Notes: generated by a model from the sequence alone, not told the origin. A DNA stretch of 64,000 nt from Ornithinimicrobium tianjinense (GCF_014636495.1 NZ_BMEM01000001.1:716016-780015); one strand, 5' to 3'. Counted from the first letter of the stretch, positions 43,160-52,406 are shown. Program-made: numbers and translations.

Positions 43160-44053
43160 GTGACTGCGACCACCGCTCCCGCCCTCGTCACCGCCAGCGG
43201 CCTCGCCTACCGCGTGCAGGGTGCCCCGGACGGCGTCCCCGTCGTGGCGCTGCACGGCACGCCGGGCTCCCGCTTCAGCGGCACCCCGACCCGTGACCAG
43301 CTGCAGGCGCTGGGTCTGCGCGTGGTGACCTTCGACCGCCCCGGGTATGGCGACTCGCCCGCCCGCGAGGACCGTCCTGTCCGCGCGCTGGCCGGCGAGG
43401 TGCTCGAGGTGCTGGAGCACGCGGGCATCGAGGGCCCCGTCGGGGTGTTCGCCGGGTCCGGCGGGTCGGCCGGCGCGCTGGCCTTCGCGGCGGCGCATCC
43501 GGAGCGGACTGCCGCCCTGTCGCTGGTGTGGCCGGTCGCGCCCTGCGCCGACGAGGCGGGCAGTCCCGGCATGGGGCAGCGTGAGTGGGTCGTCGGCATG
43601 GACGAGCAGCAGCGGGGGCTGCACGCGCTCGCCCTGCAGGACCCGGTGTTCCTGCGCGACCAGCTGGAGGTGCACCTCGGTGCGCACGCCGGGGCGGAGG
43701 GCATCGTGGCCGACCTCGTGCAGGTGCAGGAGCCCTGGGACGTGGACCTCGCGGAGATCACCGGCCCGGTCGACGTGTGGTGGGGCACCGACTCGGCGGT
43801 GAGCCCGGCCGGTCACGCGGTCTGGCTGTCGGACCGTCTCACCGGCGCGCTGGTGACCGAGCACCCGCAGGAGGAGGCCCACTGGCACGTGCGTCGCCTG
43901 GTCGAGGTCTTCGCGCTGCTCGGTGAGCGCCTCGGCGCTCGCGCACGCACCGCCGAGGAGCTGGCCGCGGTCGCCGCGCTCGACGCAGGTGGTGGGGGAT
44001 GCGGTGGGGACGGGGGCGGCTGCGCCTGCGGCGCCGGGGGCTGCGGGTCCTGA
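43160..44053 (+). CDS. Alpha/beta hydrolase with a Gly/Cys-rich C-terminal tail
   Basis: A 297-residue alpha/beta hydrolase: oxyanion loop ALHGTPGSRFS, nucleophile Ser near residue 112 in GSGGSAG (GxSxG), acid in the DVWWGTDS region and a His near HWHVRRLVEVF. The last 22 residues are unlike the family: they are nearly all Gly and Ala with four Cys spaced C-x6-C-x-C-x4-C, ending CGS. Such a tail could bind a metal or be a target for modification. The substrate is unknown. GACACT about 5 bases before GTG 43160 may be a -10. Confidence 0.85.
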   Translation: MTATTAPALVTASGLAYRVQGAPDGVPVVALHGTPGSRFSGTPTRDQLQALGLRVVTFDRPGYGDSPAREDRPVRALAGEVLEVLEHAGIEGPVGVFAGSGGSAGALAFAAAHPERTAALSLVWPVAPCADEAGSPGMGQREWVVGMDEQQRGLHALALQDPVFLRDQLEVHLGAHAGAEGIVADLVQVQEPWDVDLAEITGPVDVWWGTDSAVSPAGHAVWLSDRLTGALVTEHPQEEAHWHVRRLVEVFALLGERLGARARTAEELAAVAALDAGGGGCGGDGGGCACGAGGCGS

Positions 44054-44185
44054 CGGAGATCGTCCGGTGGGACAGGCCGGGCGGTCCACACCGCAGGGCT
44101 CGGCTCGGAAAGTCATGGCCCGAGGACACAACCCGGCGGGTGCTGTGCGGCGTCTACAGGGCATGAGCGGCAGAGGACGGGCATC

Positions 44186-44722
44186 ATGGCCATCGCGGTT
44201 GAAGACGACTTCGCCGCGTTCGTGAGGGCGCACCAGCGGGGGCTGTTGCGTGCGGCATACCTGGTCTGCGGGGATCGTGCCCAGGCCGAGGACGCGGTGC
44301 AGGAGGCCTTCGCGAAGCTGGCGAGCCGGTGGCAGAAGGTCCGTGAGGGAAACCCCGATGCCTACGTGCGCCGCGTGGTCTACCACGACGTGGTGAGCGG
44401 GTGGCGTCGCTGGGGGCGCCGCCAGAGCCCGGCGGACCCGGTCGAGGTCGGCGTGCTGATGGAGCGGCGCGGGGTGGATGACCCGCTGGAGTCGTGGGTG
44501 GAGGGTGCGGAGGTGCGGGCGGCGTTGGCGCAGCTGCCGCCGCGGCAGCGCGCCGTGATGGTGCTGCGCTACTACGAGGACCTGTCCGAGGCGCAGATCG
44601 CGGAGGCGCTGGGGATCGCGCCGGGCACCGTCAAGACGTTGGCCAGGGGTGCGCTGGTGAACCTGCGGCGGCTGCTGCCGGGTGTGGCGCCGGTGCTGAG
44701 CGTTGAGGGTGGTGAGTGGTGA
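44186..44722 (+). CDS. SigE-family ECF RNA polymerase sigma factor
   Basis: A 178-residue ECF sigma factor of the actinobacterial SigE family. Sigma-2 has AAYLVCGDRAQAEDAVQEAFAKLASRW, and sigma-4 has LPPRQRAVMVLRYYEDLSEAQIAEALGIAPGTVKTLARGALVNLR. The stop overlaps the start of the membrane partner gene, so the two are cotranslated. Its promoter targets are unknown. Confidence 0.94.
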   Translation: MAIAVEDDFAAFVRAHQRGLLRAAYLVCGDRAQAEDAVQEAFAKLASRWQKVREGNPDAYVRRVVYHDVVSGWRRWGRRQSPADPVEVGVLMERRGVDDPLESWVEGAEVRAALAQLPPRQRAVMVLRYYEDLSEAQIAEALGIAPGTVKTLARGALVNLRRLLPGVAPVLSVEGGEW

Positions 44723-46110
44723 TGGCACGTGGGCACCTCTGGGAGGTCCTGGATCGCGGTGCTGAGGGGGTCGAGGAGGTCGACTTCGTCGCGGCGTCGT
44801 GGGACGAGGGCCTGCGGATGCGGCGACGTCGTCGCGCTCTGACAGCGACGGGGCTGACAGCAGCGGGTGTCGGCGCGGTCGCCCTGGCCGTGGTGCTGGG
44901 CGGGGGCACGGGGCCGGATGCGGGCCCGTTGCCGCCGGCGGTGACGCCGACCTCGGACGTGCTGGTCAGCGACACTCCGTCGACGACGCCGACCGAGGAC
45001 GTCACGGCCTCGGCGTCCACCACGCGGACTGGCACTGCCGCTCCGACCGGACCGACGACGCCGCCGGCCGAAGCCCGGTTCGCGTTCGACGTCTCCAGCA
45101 TCGGTGGCGTCCCGCTGCCGGCCGCGTCCGCGGACGTCATCCCCGTGCTGGAGGCCGCCTTCGGCCCACGCTCGGGTGCGCCTGTCCTCGACGCGGACGG
45201 GGCCTTCGAGACCGCGCCGGACACCGCGTGCGCGCCGCTGGCGCTCGCGCCCAGGGCAGGCGTGCGCGACCTGTCCTACTGGACGCTCGAGGACGGTGAG
45301 CTCTTCGTCTTCGAGCGCGAGGTCGCCGGAACGATGATGGTCGAGGGTTACCGGGTGTCCGTCCGGGCACCCGACGTGGACCTGCCTCGGGGGTTGGAGG
45401 TCGGCATGTCGCTGGAGGACGCGCGGGCCCTCCTGCCGGCGGCGGAGACCCACGACCTCGAGCTCGCCAGCACCCTCCTGCGCGGCTGGCCCGACGTCCC
45501 GATCGAGCAACGCCTCTCCGACGGTCAGGTCCATGCCTGGCTGGAGCCCGGCGCGTCGACCGTCGCGATGGTGCAGTCCGGCCCGTCCTCGTGCACCGAC
45601 CCCGGCGACCTCGTCTACCTCGGCGACCCCACGTACGACCCGATGGGGGGACGGCACGGCATACAGGAGAGCGTGCTGCCGGCGCCCGTGGACGAGGTCG
45701 TGCCAGGCCTGACACAGGTCCTGGGCGAGCCGGCCACGAGCAGGGGGGCCAACACCTGCCCGACCGGCAGCGACACCATCTACACCTGGCCGGGCGGCCT
45801 CGAGCTGCAGGCGACGGAGGTGGACGGCGTGCAGGTGGTCGAGGGCTGGACCTTCACCGGGACCGACGACCGTGTCATCCTGGTCGGGGACTTCTGGGTA
45901 GGTCAGCCGCTGGAGGATGCGCAGGCTTCAGGCTCGCTCGAGCTCATGCCCGAGCGCCCCGACGGCTCACGGCTGGCGAGAGGGAGCGGCGCCCTCGATC
46001 TCGCCCTGACCTTCGAGCCCGACGACGAGGGCCGGCTACGGCTGACGACGCTCGAGCACCGGCCGACGATGTGCGGTGTCGGCCACCTGAGGTGGGGGGA
46101 TGCCCCCTGA
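44722..46110 (+). CDS. Membrane partner protein of the SigE-family sigma factor
   Basis: A 462-residue protein. About 30 cytoplasmic residues (WEVLDRGAEGVEEVDFVAASWDEGLRMRRRRR) precede one transmembrane helix at about 35-57. A Thr/Pro-rich stalk (about 62-115) leads to a large outer domain with two related halves, each containing VGMSLEDARALLP-like or VGQPLEDAQASGS motifs. No zinc finger is present, so it is not a classic ZAS anti-sigma, although location and topology suggest a sensor or anti-sigma function. A GTG at 44719 is an alternative start. A strong terminator follows. Confidence 0.75.
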   Translation: MARGHLWEVLDRGAEGVEEVDFVAASWDEGLRMRRRRRALTATGLTAAGVGAVALAVVLGGGTGPDAGPLPPAVTPTSDVLVSDTPSTTPTEDVTASASTTRTGTAAPTGPTTPPAEARFAFDVSSIGGVPLPAASADVIPVLEAAFGPRSGAPVLDADGAFETAPDTACAPLALAPRAGVRDLSYWTLEDGELFVFEREVAGTMMVEGYRVSVRAPDVDLPRGLEVGMSLEDARALLPAAETHDLELASTLLRGWPDVPIEQRLSDGQVHAWLEPGASTVAMVQSGPSSCTDPGDLVYLGDPTYDPMGGRHGIQESVLPAPVDEVVPGLTQVLGEPATSRGANTCPTGSDTIYTWPGGLELQATEVDGVQVVEGWTFTGTDDRVILVGDFWVGQPLEDAQASGSLELMPERPDGSRLARGSGALDLALTFEPDDEGRLRLTTLEHRPTMCGVGHLRWGDAP

Positions 46111-46131
46111 GCACCTGTCCCCGGTGACGGG

Positions 46132-46168
46132 CGGACGGCCGGTCCCCGAAGGGGGGACCGGCCGTCCG
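46132..46168. terminator. Bidirectional hairpin between convergent genes
   Basis: A perfect 16-bp stem (46132-46147 with 46153-46168) and 5-base loop lies between the ends of the sigma-partner gene and the repeat-protein gene, and can serve both strands. Confidence 0.88.
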
Positions 46169-46182
46169 GTGAGTCGTGACGG

Positions 46183-48591
46183 TCAGACGGCCGTCAGGGT
46201 GTCGCGTCCTCCGTCCCTGGCGTCCTTGGCCCGTATCTCCGTGACCTCGTCGCCGCACGTGGTCTCGAAGGGCTCGTTGAACTGGTCGCCGCTGTAGTCG
46301 GCGATCCAGTAGTAGATCCCGGCCGCGCTCACGGTGACGCCGGTCGAGGTGCCGGCGGCGGTCCCGTCCAGTGCCACCGTCTCGTCCTCCCCGACCTGCG
46401 TGGTGCAGCCGGCGTCGGAGTAGAGACGGAACGTCACGGTGGAGGAGTCAGCGTCGGTTGCGCCCGCCCGCAGGCCTGTGATGGCGAGATCGTCGTGCAG
46501 CACCCACGACTGCTCCGTGGTGCCCGAGGGAGCGGCCTTGGTGTCGTCGTTGGTGATCGTGCACGTCTCGGTCTGGCCGTTGGCGATCACGATGTCCTGG
46601 CACTGGCCGCCCGTGCTGTCGCTGTAGGTGGTGGTGTACCCAGGCGCGTCATCCTCGACGACGTCGTAGCTCCCGGCGTCCACCGTGAACTCGTTGCCGT
46701 CGGCCTCGAAGGAGATGGAGCTTCCGCCGTCGATAGTGAACGAGAAGTCCTCCTCCGTCTCGGTGCGGCCGTTGTCCTGGACCAGGTCCTTGACGACGAT
46801 CAACGTGCCGGGCTGGTCGTCGTTGGTGATGGTGCAGGTGGCGCTACCGCCGAGCGGGACGACGACGGCGTCACAGGTGGTGTTGGTGCCGTCGCTGTAC
46901 GTGGTGGTGTAGCCGCCGCTGTTCGCCTCCGGCTCGGCCACCGCGTAGGTGCCGGCGTCGACGGTCGTGCTGATGCTGCCGTCGCCGTCGCCGTCGGAGT
47001 CGAAGCCGACCGCTGTCCCACCGTCGATGGTGAACGTGAAGTCGTCGAACCTGGCGTCGCCTCCGTTGTCGTTGGTGATGACCTTGGTGACGGTCAGCGT
47101 GCCGGGCTGGTCGTCGTTGGTGATGGTGCAGGTGGCGCTGCCGCCGGCCGGCACGAAGACGTCGACGCAGTCGGCGTTGGTCCCGTCGCTGTACGTGGTC
47201 GCGTAGCCGCCGCTGTCGGCCTCGACCTCGACGACGTCGTAGCTGCCCTGGTCGACCTGCACCGAGTAGCTCCCGCTGGCGGGGAAGTCGATCGGCGACC
47301 CGCCGTCGATGGTGAACGAGTAGTCCTCCGGCACCGCGGTGCCGCCGTCGTCGTTGGTCACGTCCTTGACGACGTTGAGCGTGCCCTGCTGGAGCTGGTT
47401 GGTGATGAGGCACTGCTTCGTCTCGTTGGCGACCACCTCGAACGTGCCGCCGGCATCGATGTCGACGCCGTCGCAGACGATCGAGTCCATGGTGTACGGC
47501 CCGCTGAGGATGTTCTCTGACAGGGTGTAGCCCGCGCCGGCGACCAGGGTGGACTGCGTCTCGCCGTCGCCGTCCTCGGTCAGGGTGCCCTGTGCCGTCA
47601 GGGTGCCGTCGAAACGGATCTGCGAGTCGTCGGACCGGGAGAGGGTGTACTGGAACTGGCCGGTGCCGCCCTCGGGGTTCGTGTCCTTGGTGATGGTCAC
47701 CGAGCCGCAGTTGCTGATGTCGACGAAGTCGCCCAGCACGGTGTCCTTGTAGTCAGCGGTGTCGGAGTTGCCGGTCACTGTGCCGGGGATGATGTTGGCG
47801 ATCGTCGAGCACGACGTCGGTTCCGCCGGGAACACGGTGTCGGAAAGGTTGACGGCCGCCTCGCCCTGGAAGCGAGTACCGCTGTAGGCGGCGAACGCGT
47901 CGTCGGTGGTCGTCAACTCCTTACCGGCGTCCAGCAACAACGTGCGGCCCCCCCACTCCTCGGGGTCAGGGTTGGTGCTCGGCTGGCCGTCGGCGTCCAG
48001 GTAGTACCACGTCCGGAGGATGATCACCGCGCTGTTGCCCGACTGGTCCCACACGATGACGAAATCGCCGGGCTGACGGTTGGCCCAGGGGTTGCAGGTG
48101 GCGGCCTCAGCGCTGGAGAGGGGGTAGTCGCAGGCGCTGCTCACCGGCTGTGCCTGGAACTCGTACATGAGCACGCCGCTGCCCTTGTTGGAGTCACGCT
48201 GCCACGCGAAGTACAGCCACACGTCGCCGGCGTCGTCGGTCTCGCTGGTCACCCACACCTTGTCCAGGTCCGTCTGTGCGTTCGGGTTGGTCATGCCGAG
48301 CATCGGGACGGGTGCCGTGTGGATCACGCCGAGCTTGGTGCTGCTGCTGTTGAGCGGACCGAGCTCCGAGGCGTTGCCGTTCGGGTCGTCCTCCTCGATG
48401 TCGGCGTTGCCCAGCATGCCCTCGTTGGGAACGGTCCCGTCGATCAGGAACGGATTGCCGACGGCAGCCTGGGAGACGGTGCCGCCGGCCAGGCCGACGA
48501 GCACAAGGAGACAGGCGAGCAGCACTGCTCGCAGGCGTGGGGGTCGTCCGCTCGCGGAGACCACGTGCCCCGGAGGGCGCAGTGAACGCAT
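46183..48591 (-). CDS. Large secreted repeat protein (prealbumin-like/DUF11-like domains)
   Basis: An 802-residue secreted protein with ribosome site GGAAGG and a signal peptide at about residues 1-43 ending SQAA. Residues 44-290 form a unique domain rich in Asn, Ser and Trp. From about 293 there are four related domains: a divergent one (SVTITKDTNPEGGTGQFQYTLS), then three close copies at about 402-495, 496-592 and 593-680, each with VVKDVTNDDGG, FSFTIDGG, TTYSDGTN and CTITNDD motifs. The last 110 residues are a separate Ig-like domain. No LPxTG motif or final membrane helix is present, so it is either released or held non-covalently. Probably a surface adhesin-type or matrix protein. Confidence 0.8.
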   Translation of the reverse strand: MRSLRPPGHVVSASGRPPRLRAVLLACLLVLVGLAGGTVSQAAVGNPFLIDGTVPNEGMLGNADIEEDDPNGNASELGPLNSSSTKLGVIHTAPVPMLGMTNPNAQTDLDKVWVTSETDDAGDVWLYFAWQRDSNKGSGVLMYEFQAQPVSSACDYPLSSAEAATCNPWANRQPGDFVIVWDQSGNSAVIILRTWYYLDADGQPSTNPDPEEWGGRTLLLDAGKELTTTDDAFAAYSGTRFQGEAAVNLSDTVFPAEPTSCSTIANIIPGTVTGNSDTADYKDTVLGDFVDISNCGSVTITKDTNPEGGTGQFQYTLSRSDDSQIRFDGTLTAQGTLTEDGDGETQSTLVAGAGYTLSENILSGPYTMDSIVCDGVDIDAGGTFEVVANETKQCLITNQLQQGTLNVVKDVTNDDGGTAVPEDYSFTIDGGSPIDFPASGSYSVQVDQGSYDVVEVEADSGGYATTYSDGTNADCVDVFVPAGGSATCTITNDDQPGTLTVTKVITNDNGGDARFDDFTFTIDGGTAVGFDSDGDGDGSISTTVDAGTYAVAEPEANSGGYTTTYSDGTNTTCDAVVVPLGGSATCTITNDDQPGTLIVVKDLVQDNGRTETEEDFSFTIDGGSSISFEADGNEFTVDAGSYDVVEDDAPGYTTTYSDSTGGQCQDIVIANGQTETCTITNDDTKAAPSGTTEQSWVLHDDLAITGLRAGATDADSSTVTFRLYSDAGCTTQVGEDETVALDGTAAGTSTGVTVSAAGIYYWIADYSGDQFNEPFETTCGDEVTEIRAKDARDGGRDTLTAV

Positions 48592-48623
48592 GGGTGGGCC
48601 TTCCTGCCAGAGTTGGGTGTCAC

Positions 48624-48655
48624 GGGTCGACGGTCAGTCACGTGACCGTCGACCC
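48624..48655. promoter_or_regulatory. 32-bp palindrome upstream of the repeat-protein gene
   Basis: GGGTCGACGGTCA (48624-48636) pairs exactly with 48643-48655 around GTCACG. It lies 33-64 bases before ATG 48591, so it is either in the leader RNA as a hairpin or an operator. Confidence 0.65.
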
Positions 48656-48689
48656 TGAGCCAACTCCTGTTGAAGGCTTCACCACTATG

Positions 48690-48701
48690 GGCAGTACTGC
48701 C
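48690..48701. promoter_or_regulatory. Palindrome inside a candidate promoter of the repeat-protein gene
   Basis: GGCAGTACTGCC is a perfect 12-bp palindrome. On the minus strand it sits between TTGGCA and CATAGT, which could be -35 and -10 with a 15-base spacer. Confidence 0.4.
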
Positions 48702-48760
48702 TATTGCCAACCGTGCCGCTGCTGTGCACAATGCGTGCGGCGCAGCGGAGCCTCAGGCCG

Positions 48761-49951
48761 TCAGCCCACCTCGTCGCGCGCCGCGACGAACGCCGCGACG
48801 CACGCCCGGACGTCGTCCTCCGAGTGCGCCGCCGAGAGCTGGACACGGATCCGTGCCTGGCCCTTGGGCACCACGGGGTAGGAGAACGCGATGACGTACA
48901 CGCCCCGGCCAAGCATCGCGTCGGCGACCGCGGCAGCCGTGCGAGCACCGTTCTCGCCCGGGAACATCACCGGCACGATCGCGTGCTCGCCCGGGAGCAG
49001 CTCGAAACCGGCCTCCGTCATCAGCGAGCGGAACAGCTCGGCGTTGCGCCGCAGCCGGGCGCGCGGCTCGTCGGAGTCGCGGGCGAGCTCCAGCGCCTTC
49101 ATCGACCCGGCGACGACCGACGGGGCGACCGCGTTGGAGAACAGGTAGGGGCGGCCGCGCTGCTTGAGGAGGTCGACGACCTCCTGGGGGCCCGCGACAT
49201 ACCCGCCGGAGCCGCCGCCGAGCGCCTTGCCCAGCGTGCCGGTGAGGATGTCGACCCGGTCCATCACACCGCACGCCTCGTGGGAGCCGCGGCCACGCTC
49301 GCCGACGAAGCCGGTCGCGTGCGAGTCGTCCACCATGACCATGGCGCCGAACTCCTCGGCCAGGTCGCAGATCTGGTCCAGCGGCGCGAGGTAGCCGTCC
49401 ATGGAGAAGGCTCCGTCGGTGACGATGAGGATCCGGCGGGCGCCGGCCGCCTTCGCGGCCTCCAGCTGGGCGCGGAGGTCGTCCAGGTCGCGGTTGGCGT
49501 AGCGGTAGCGCTGCGCCTTCGACAGTCGCACCCCGTCGATGATCGAGGCGTGGTTGAGCGCGTCGGAGATGACGGCGTCCTCCGCCGACAGCAGCACCTC
49601 GAAGATCGCGCCGTTGGCGTCGAAGCACGACGGGAAGAGGATCGAGTCCTCCTTGCCCACGAAGTCGGCGATCGCCTTCTCCAGGTCGCGGTGCTGGGTC
49701 TGGGTCCCGCAGATGAAGCGGACCGACGCCATACCGAAGCCCCACTCGTCGAGCGCGGCGTGCGCCGCGGCGAGGACCTCGGGGTGGTTGGCCAGGCCGA
49801 GGTAGTTGTTGGCGCAGAAGTTGAGCGCGTCACCGGCGGTGGTGGCGATGTGCGAGCTCTGCGGCGTGGTGATGAGCCGCTCGCGCTTGGTCAGTCCGTC
49901 GGCCTCGATCTGGTCGAGCTCGGCGCGCAGCTGGTCCTTGACGGCAAACAT
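48761..49951 (-). CDS. kbl: Glycine C-acetyltransferase (2-amino-3-ketobutyrate CoA ligase)
   Basis: A 396-residue PLP enzyme of the alpha-oxoamine synthase family that cleaves 2-amino-3-ketobutyrate with CoA to glycine and acetyl-CoA. [38 protein letters not shown] and the PLP Lys region [18 protein letters not shown] are complete. It lies 9 bases behind tdh in the same operon, giving the two-step threonine breakdown pathway. Confidence 0.96.
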   Translation of the reverse strand: MFAVKDQLRAELDQIEADGLTKRERLITTPQSSHIATTAGDALNFCANNYLGLANHPEVLAAAHAALDEWGFGMASVRFICGTQTQHRDLEKAIADFVGKEDSILFPSCFDANGAIFEVLLSAEDAVISDALNHASIIDGVRLSKAQRYRYANRDLDDLRAQLEAAKAAGARRILIVTDGAFSMDGYLAPLDQICDLAEEFGAMVMVDDSHATGFVGERGRGSHEACGVMDRVDILTGTLGKALGGGSGGYVAGPQEVVDLLKQRGRPYLFSNAVAPSVVAGSMKALELARDSDEPRARLRRNAELFRSLMTEAGFELLPGEHAIVPVMFPGENGARTAAAVADAMLGRGVYVIAFSYPVVPKGQARIRVQLSAAHSEDDVRACVAAFVAARDEVG

Positions 49952-49960
49952 GGTCTCTCC

Positions 49961-51013
49961 TCAGCTCCAGTCCATGATGACCTTGCCGACCTCGCCCGAG
50001 CGGGCCGCGGCGAAGGCGTCCTGCCACTGCTCGGCAGGGTAGCGGTGGGTGATGACCGACCGGATCCGGTCCCGCAGGACCTCGGAGGTCTGCAGCATCG
50101 CGGTCATCTTGTACCAGGTCTCGTACATCTCCCGGCCGTAGATGCCCTTGAGCGTGATCATGTGGGTGATGACCTTGCCCCAGTTGATCTCGAACGGGGC
50201 CGAGGGCAGGCCGAGCATCGCCACGCGGGCGCCGTGGGTGCAGTTGTCGATGAGCTCGGCCATCGCCCGCGGGCTGCCCGACATCTCCAGGACGACATCG
50301 AAGCCCTCCGTCATGCCCAGCTGCTCCTGCGCAGAGTGGATGCGCTCGCGCCCGACGTTGATCGTCAGGTCCGCGCCGGCCGCCTTCGCCTGCGCCAGCC
50401 GCGCGTCGGAGAGGTCGGTCACCACGACATACCGGGCCCCGGCGTGCCGGGCGATGGCGGCGGCCATCACGCCGATCGGGCCGGCGCCGGTGATGAGCAC
50501 GTCCTCGCCCTCGAGCGGGAAGGACAGCGCGGTGTGCACGGCGTTGCCCAGCGGGTCGAAGACCGCGCCCAGGTCGGGGTCGATGAGGTCGGGCTGCACC
50601 CAGACGTTGCTGTGCGGGACCACGACGTAGTCGGCGAAGCAGCCGTCGCGGTTGACGCCGAGGTTGGAGGTGTTGACGCACATGTGGCGGCGGCCGGCGC
50701 GGCAGTTGCGGCAGTGCCCGCAGACCACGTGCCCCTCGACGGAGACCCGCTGGCCGGGCCGCAGGCCGTAGCGCTCGTCGTCCGGCACGCCGGGGCCGAC
50801 CTCGACGATCTCCCCGTAGAACTCGTGCCCGACGACCAGCGGCGGCTTGAGCATCCCGGCCGCCCAGTCGTCCCAGCTCTCGATGTGCAGGTCCGTGCCG
50901 CACAGCCCCGCGCGCAGCACCCGGATCTTCACCTCGCCCGGGCCGACCTGCGGCTCCGGGATGTCCATCAGCTCTAGTCCTGAGCCGGCGGTGGCCTTCA
51001 CGAGTGCGCGCAT
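49961..51013 (-). CDS. tdh: L-threonine 3-dehydrogenase
   Basis: A 350-residue zinc-dependent medium-chain dehydrogenase that oxidises threonine to 2-amino-3-ketobutyrate. Catalytic zinc ligands are in AGLCGTDLHIESW and VGHEFYGEIVEVG. Structural zinc Cys residues are in HVVCGHCRNCRAGRRHMCVN, and the NAD loop is ITGAGPIGVMAAAIA. The first gene of tdh-kbl. AAGATT 5 bases before the ATG on the minus strand may be its -10. Confidence 0.96.
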   Translation of the reverse strand: MRALVKATAGSGLELMDIPEPQVGPGEVKIRVLRAGLCGTDLHIESWDDWAAGMLKPPLVVGHEFYGEIVEVGPGVPDDERYGLRPGQRVSVEGHVVCGHCRNCRAGRRHMCVNTSNLGVNRDGCFADYVVVPHSNVWVQPDLIDPDLGAVFDPLGNAVHTALSFPLEGEDVLITGAGPIGVMAAAIARHAGARYVVVTDLSDARLAQAKAAGADLTINVGRERIHSAQEQLGMTEGFDVVLEMSGSPRAMAELIDNCTHGARVAMLGLPSAPFEINWGKVITHMITLKGIYGREMYETWYKMTAMLQTSEVLRDRIRSVITHRYPAEQWQDAFAAARSGEVGKVIMDWS

Positions 51014-51085
51014 GGAGCAATCTTGACGTATGCCGTGCCCGTGGCCGCGTCCGGTGGGTGGCCGACGGGGGCGGTCGGCCCTGTT

Positions 51086-51115
51086 TTGGGACCTGGGCCT
51101 AATGGGTGCTAAAGT
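51086..51115 (+). promoter_or_regulatory. Promoter of tRNA-Lys
   Basis: TTGGGA (51086-51091) and TAAAGT (51110-51115) are 18 bases apart; the mature tRNA begins 11 bases after the -10. Confidence 0.6.
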
Positions 51116-51126
51116 TTTCCGCTGTT

Positions 51127-51199
<73 letters not shown>

Positions 51200-51204
51200 C
51201 TGTC

Positions 51205-51239
51205 ACGAAGGGGCAGGTCGAGACGACCTGCCCCTTCGT
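51205..51239 (+). terminator. Hairpin terminator after tRNA-Lys
   Basis: A perfect 16-bp stem (51205-51220 with 51224-51239) with loop AGA begins 6 bases after the tRNA. Confidence 0.88.
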
Positions 51240-51263
51240 CGTCCCCGTGGTTGACTGGGCCAG

Positions 51264-52382
51264 GTGACGGACCAGCGACACGACGCCCGACAGACCGCTG
51301 CCCGCGCCGAGAACGCCTCCGAGTTCCGCGCGGCCGACGACCACGCCCCGGACTCACCCACCGACCTGCCGAAGGCCAGCTGGAAGGCGACCCTGAAGCG
51401 CGCCGTGTCGGAGTTCGGCAGCGACGGGGGCACCGACCTCGCGGCGGCGCTGACCTACTACAGCGTGCTGTCGATGTTCCCGATGCTCATCGCCTTCGTG
51501 TCCGTGATCGGCCTGTTCAGCGACCCGGTGAAGACGGTCAACACCCTGCTCGACCTCCTGGACCAGATGGGGGCCGGCAAGCAGCTCGAGGCGGTCCGCC
51601 CGGTCGTGGAGAGCCTCGCGAGGAGCGACGCGGCGGGCTTCGCGCTGGTCCTCGGTCTGCTCGGTGCGCTGTGGGCCGCCTCCAACTACGTCAACGCCTT
51701 CAGCCGGGCCATGAACACGGTCTACGAGGTCCAGGAGGGGCGTCCGGTGTGGAAGCTGCGGCCGTGGCTGCTGCTGCTCACCTTCGTCATCCTCGTCATG
51801 ATCGTGCTGGTCGCGCTCTCCCTGGTGCTGTCCGGGTCGGTGAGCGACGTGATCTTCGGGGCTCTCGGGCTGGGCGGTGTCTTCACGTCGGTCTGGAACA
51901 TCGCCAAGTGGCCGGTGATGTTCGCCGTGGTCGTGCTCATCGTGGCGCTGCTCTACTGGGGCACCCCCAACGTGCGCCCGCCGCGCTTCCGCTGGATCAG
52001 CCCCGGCGCGGTCGTGGCGATCGTCGTGTGGGCTCTGGCGTCCGCCGGGTTCGGCTTCTACGTCTCGCGGTTCGGCAGCTACAACGAGACGTATGGCGCG
52101 CTCGCCGGCGTCATCGTGATGCTGCTGTGGCTGTGGCTGACCAACGTCGCTCTGGTGTTCGGCGCGGAGTTCGACGCCGAGCTGGAGCGCGCCCGGGAGC
52201 TGGCTGCCGGGCTCCCGGCGGAGGAGGAGATCCAGCTGCCCCCGCGCGACGCCCGGGGCACCGAGAAGAAGGCTGCCAAGAGTGCGGAGCTGGTCCGGGA
52301 GGCGCGCGAGCTGCGCATGCGCGCAGCCGCCCGACTGCGCTCGTCCGGGCGTGGTCCGCGCGGGCAGAGCGGCGATTTCTGA
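51264..52382 (+). CDS. YihY/UPF0761 family inner-membrane protein
   Basis: A 372-residue protein with six transmembrane helices in the YihY pattern: DLAAALTYYSVLSMFPMLIAFVSVIGLF, then a YVNAFSRAMNTVYEVQEGRP loop and the final VIVMLLWLWLTNVALVFGAEFDAELERAR. Older databases call the family ribonuclease BN, a misassignment; the function is unknown. The N-terminal 40 and C-terminal 70 residues are charged, cytoplasmic and actinobacterial in style. Confidence 0.9.
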   Translation: MTDQRHDARQTAARAENASEFRAADDHAPDSPTDLPKASWKATLKRAVSEFGSDGGTDLAAALTYYSVLSMFPMLIAFVSVIGLFSDPVKTVNTLLDLLDQMGAGKQLEAVRPVVESLARSDAAGFALVLGLLGALWAASNYVNAFSRAMNTVYEVQEGRPVWKLRPWLLLLTFVILVMIVLVALSLVLSGSVSDVIFGALGLGGVFTSVWNIAKWPVMFAVVVLIVALLYWGTPNVRPPRFRWISPGAVVAIVVWALASAGFGFYVSRFGSYNETYGALAGVIVMLLWLWLTNVALVFGAEFDAELERARELAAGLPAEEEIQLPPRDARGTEKKAAKSAELVREARELRMRAAARLRSSGRGPRGQSGDF

Positions 52383-52406
52383 CCTGCGCGGGAGGCGGGG
52401 TACGAT
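52377..52406 (+). promoter_or_regulatory. Promoter of tRNA-His
   Basis: TTCTGA (52377-52382) and TACGAT (52401-52406) are 18 bases apart. The -10 is 42 bases before the tRNA, leaving a precursor leader. Confidence 0.45.

Noticed and set aside
44054-44185. Short coding frame between the hydrolase and the SigE-family gene
   Set aside because: No convincing start or conserved peptide; more likely the sigma factor's promoter region.
48753-49745. Alternative frame over kbl
   Set aside because: kbl motifs are continuous in the 48761-49951 frame; this one is a shadow.
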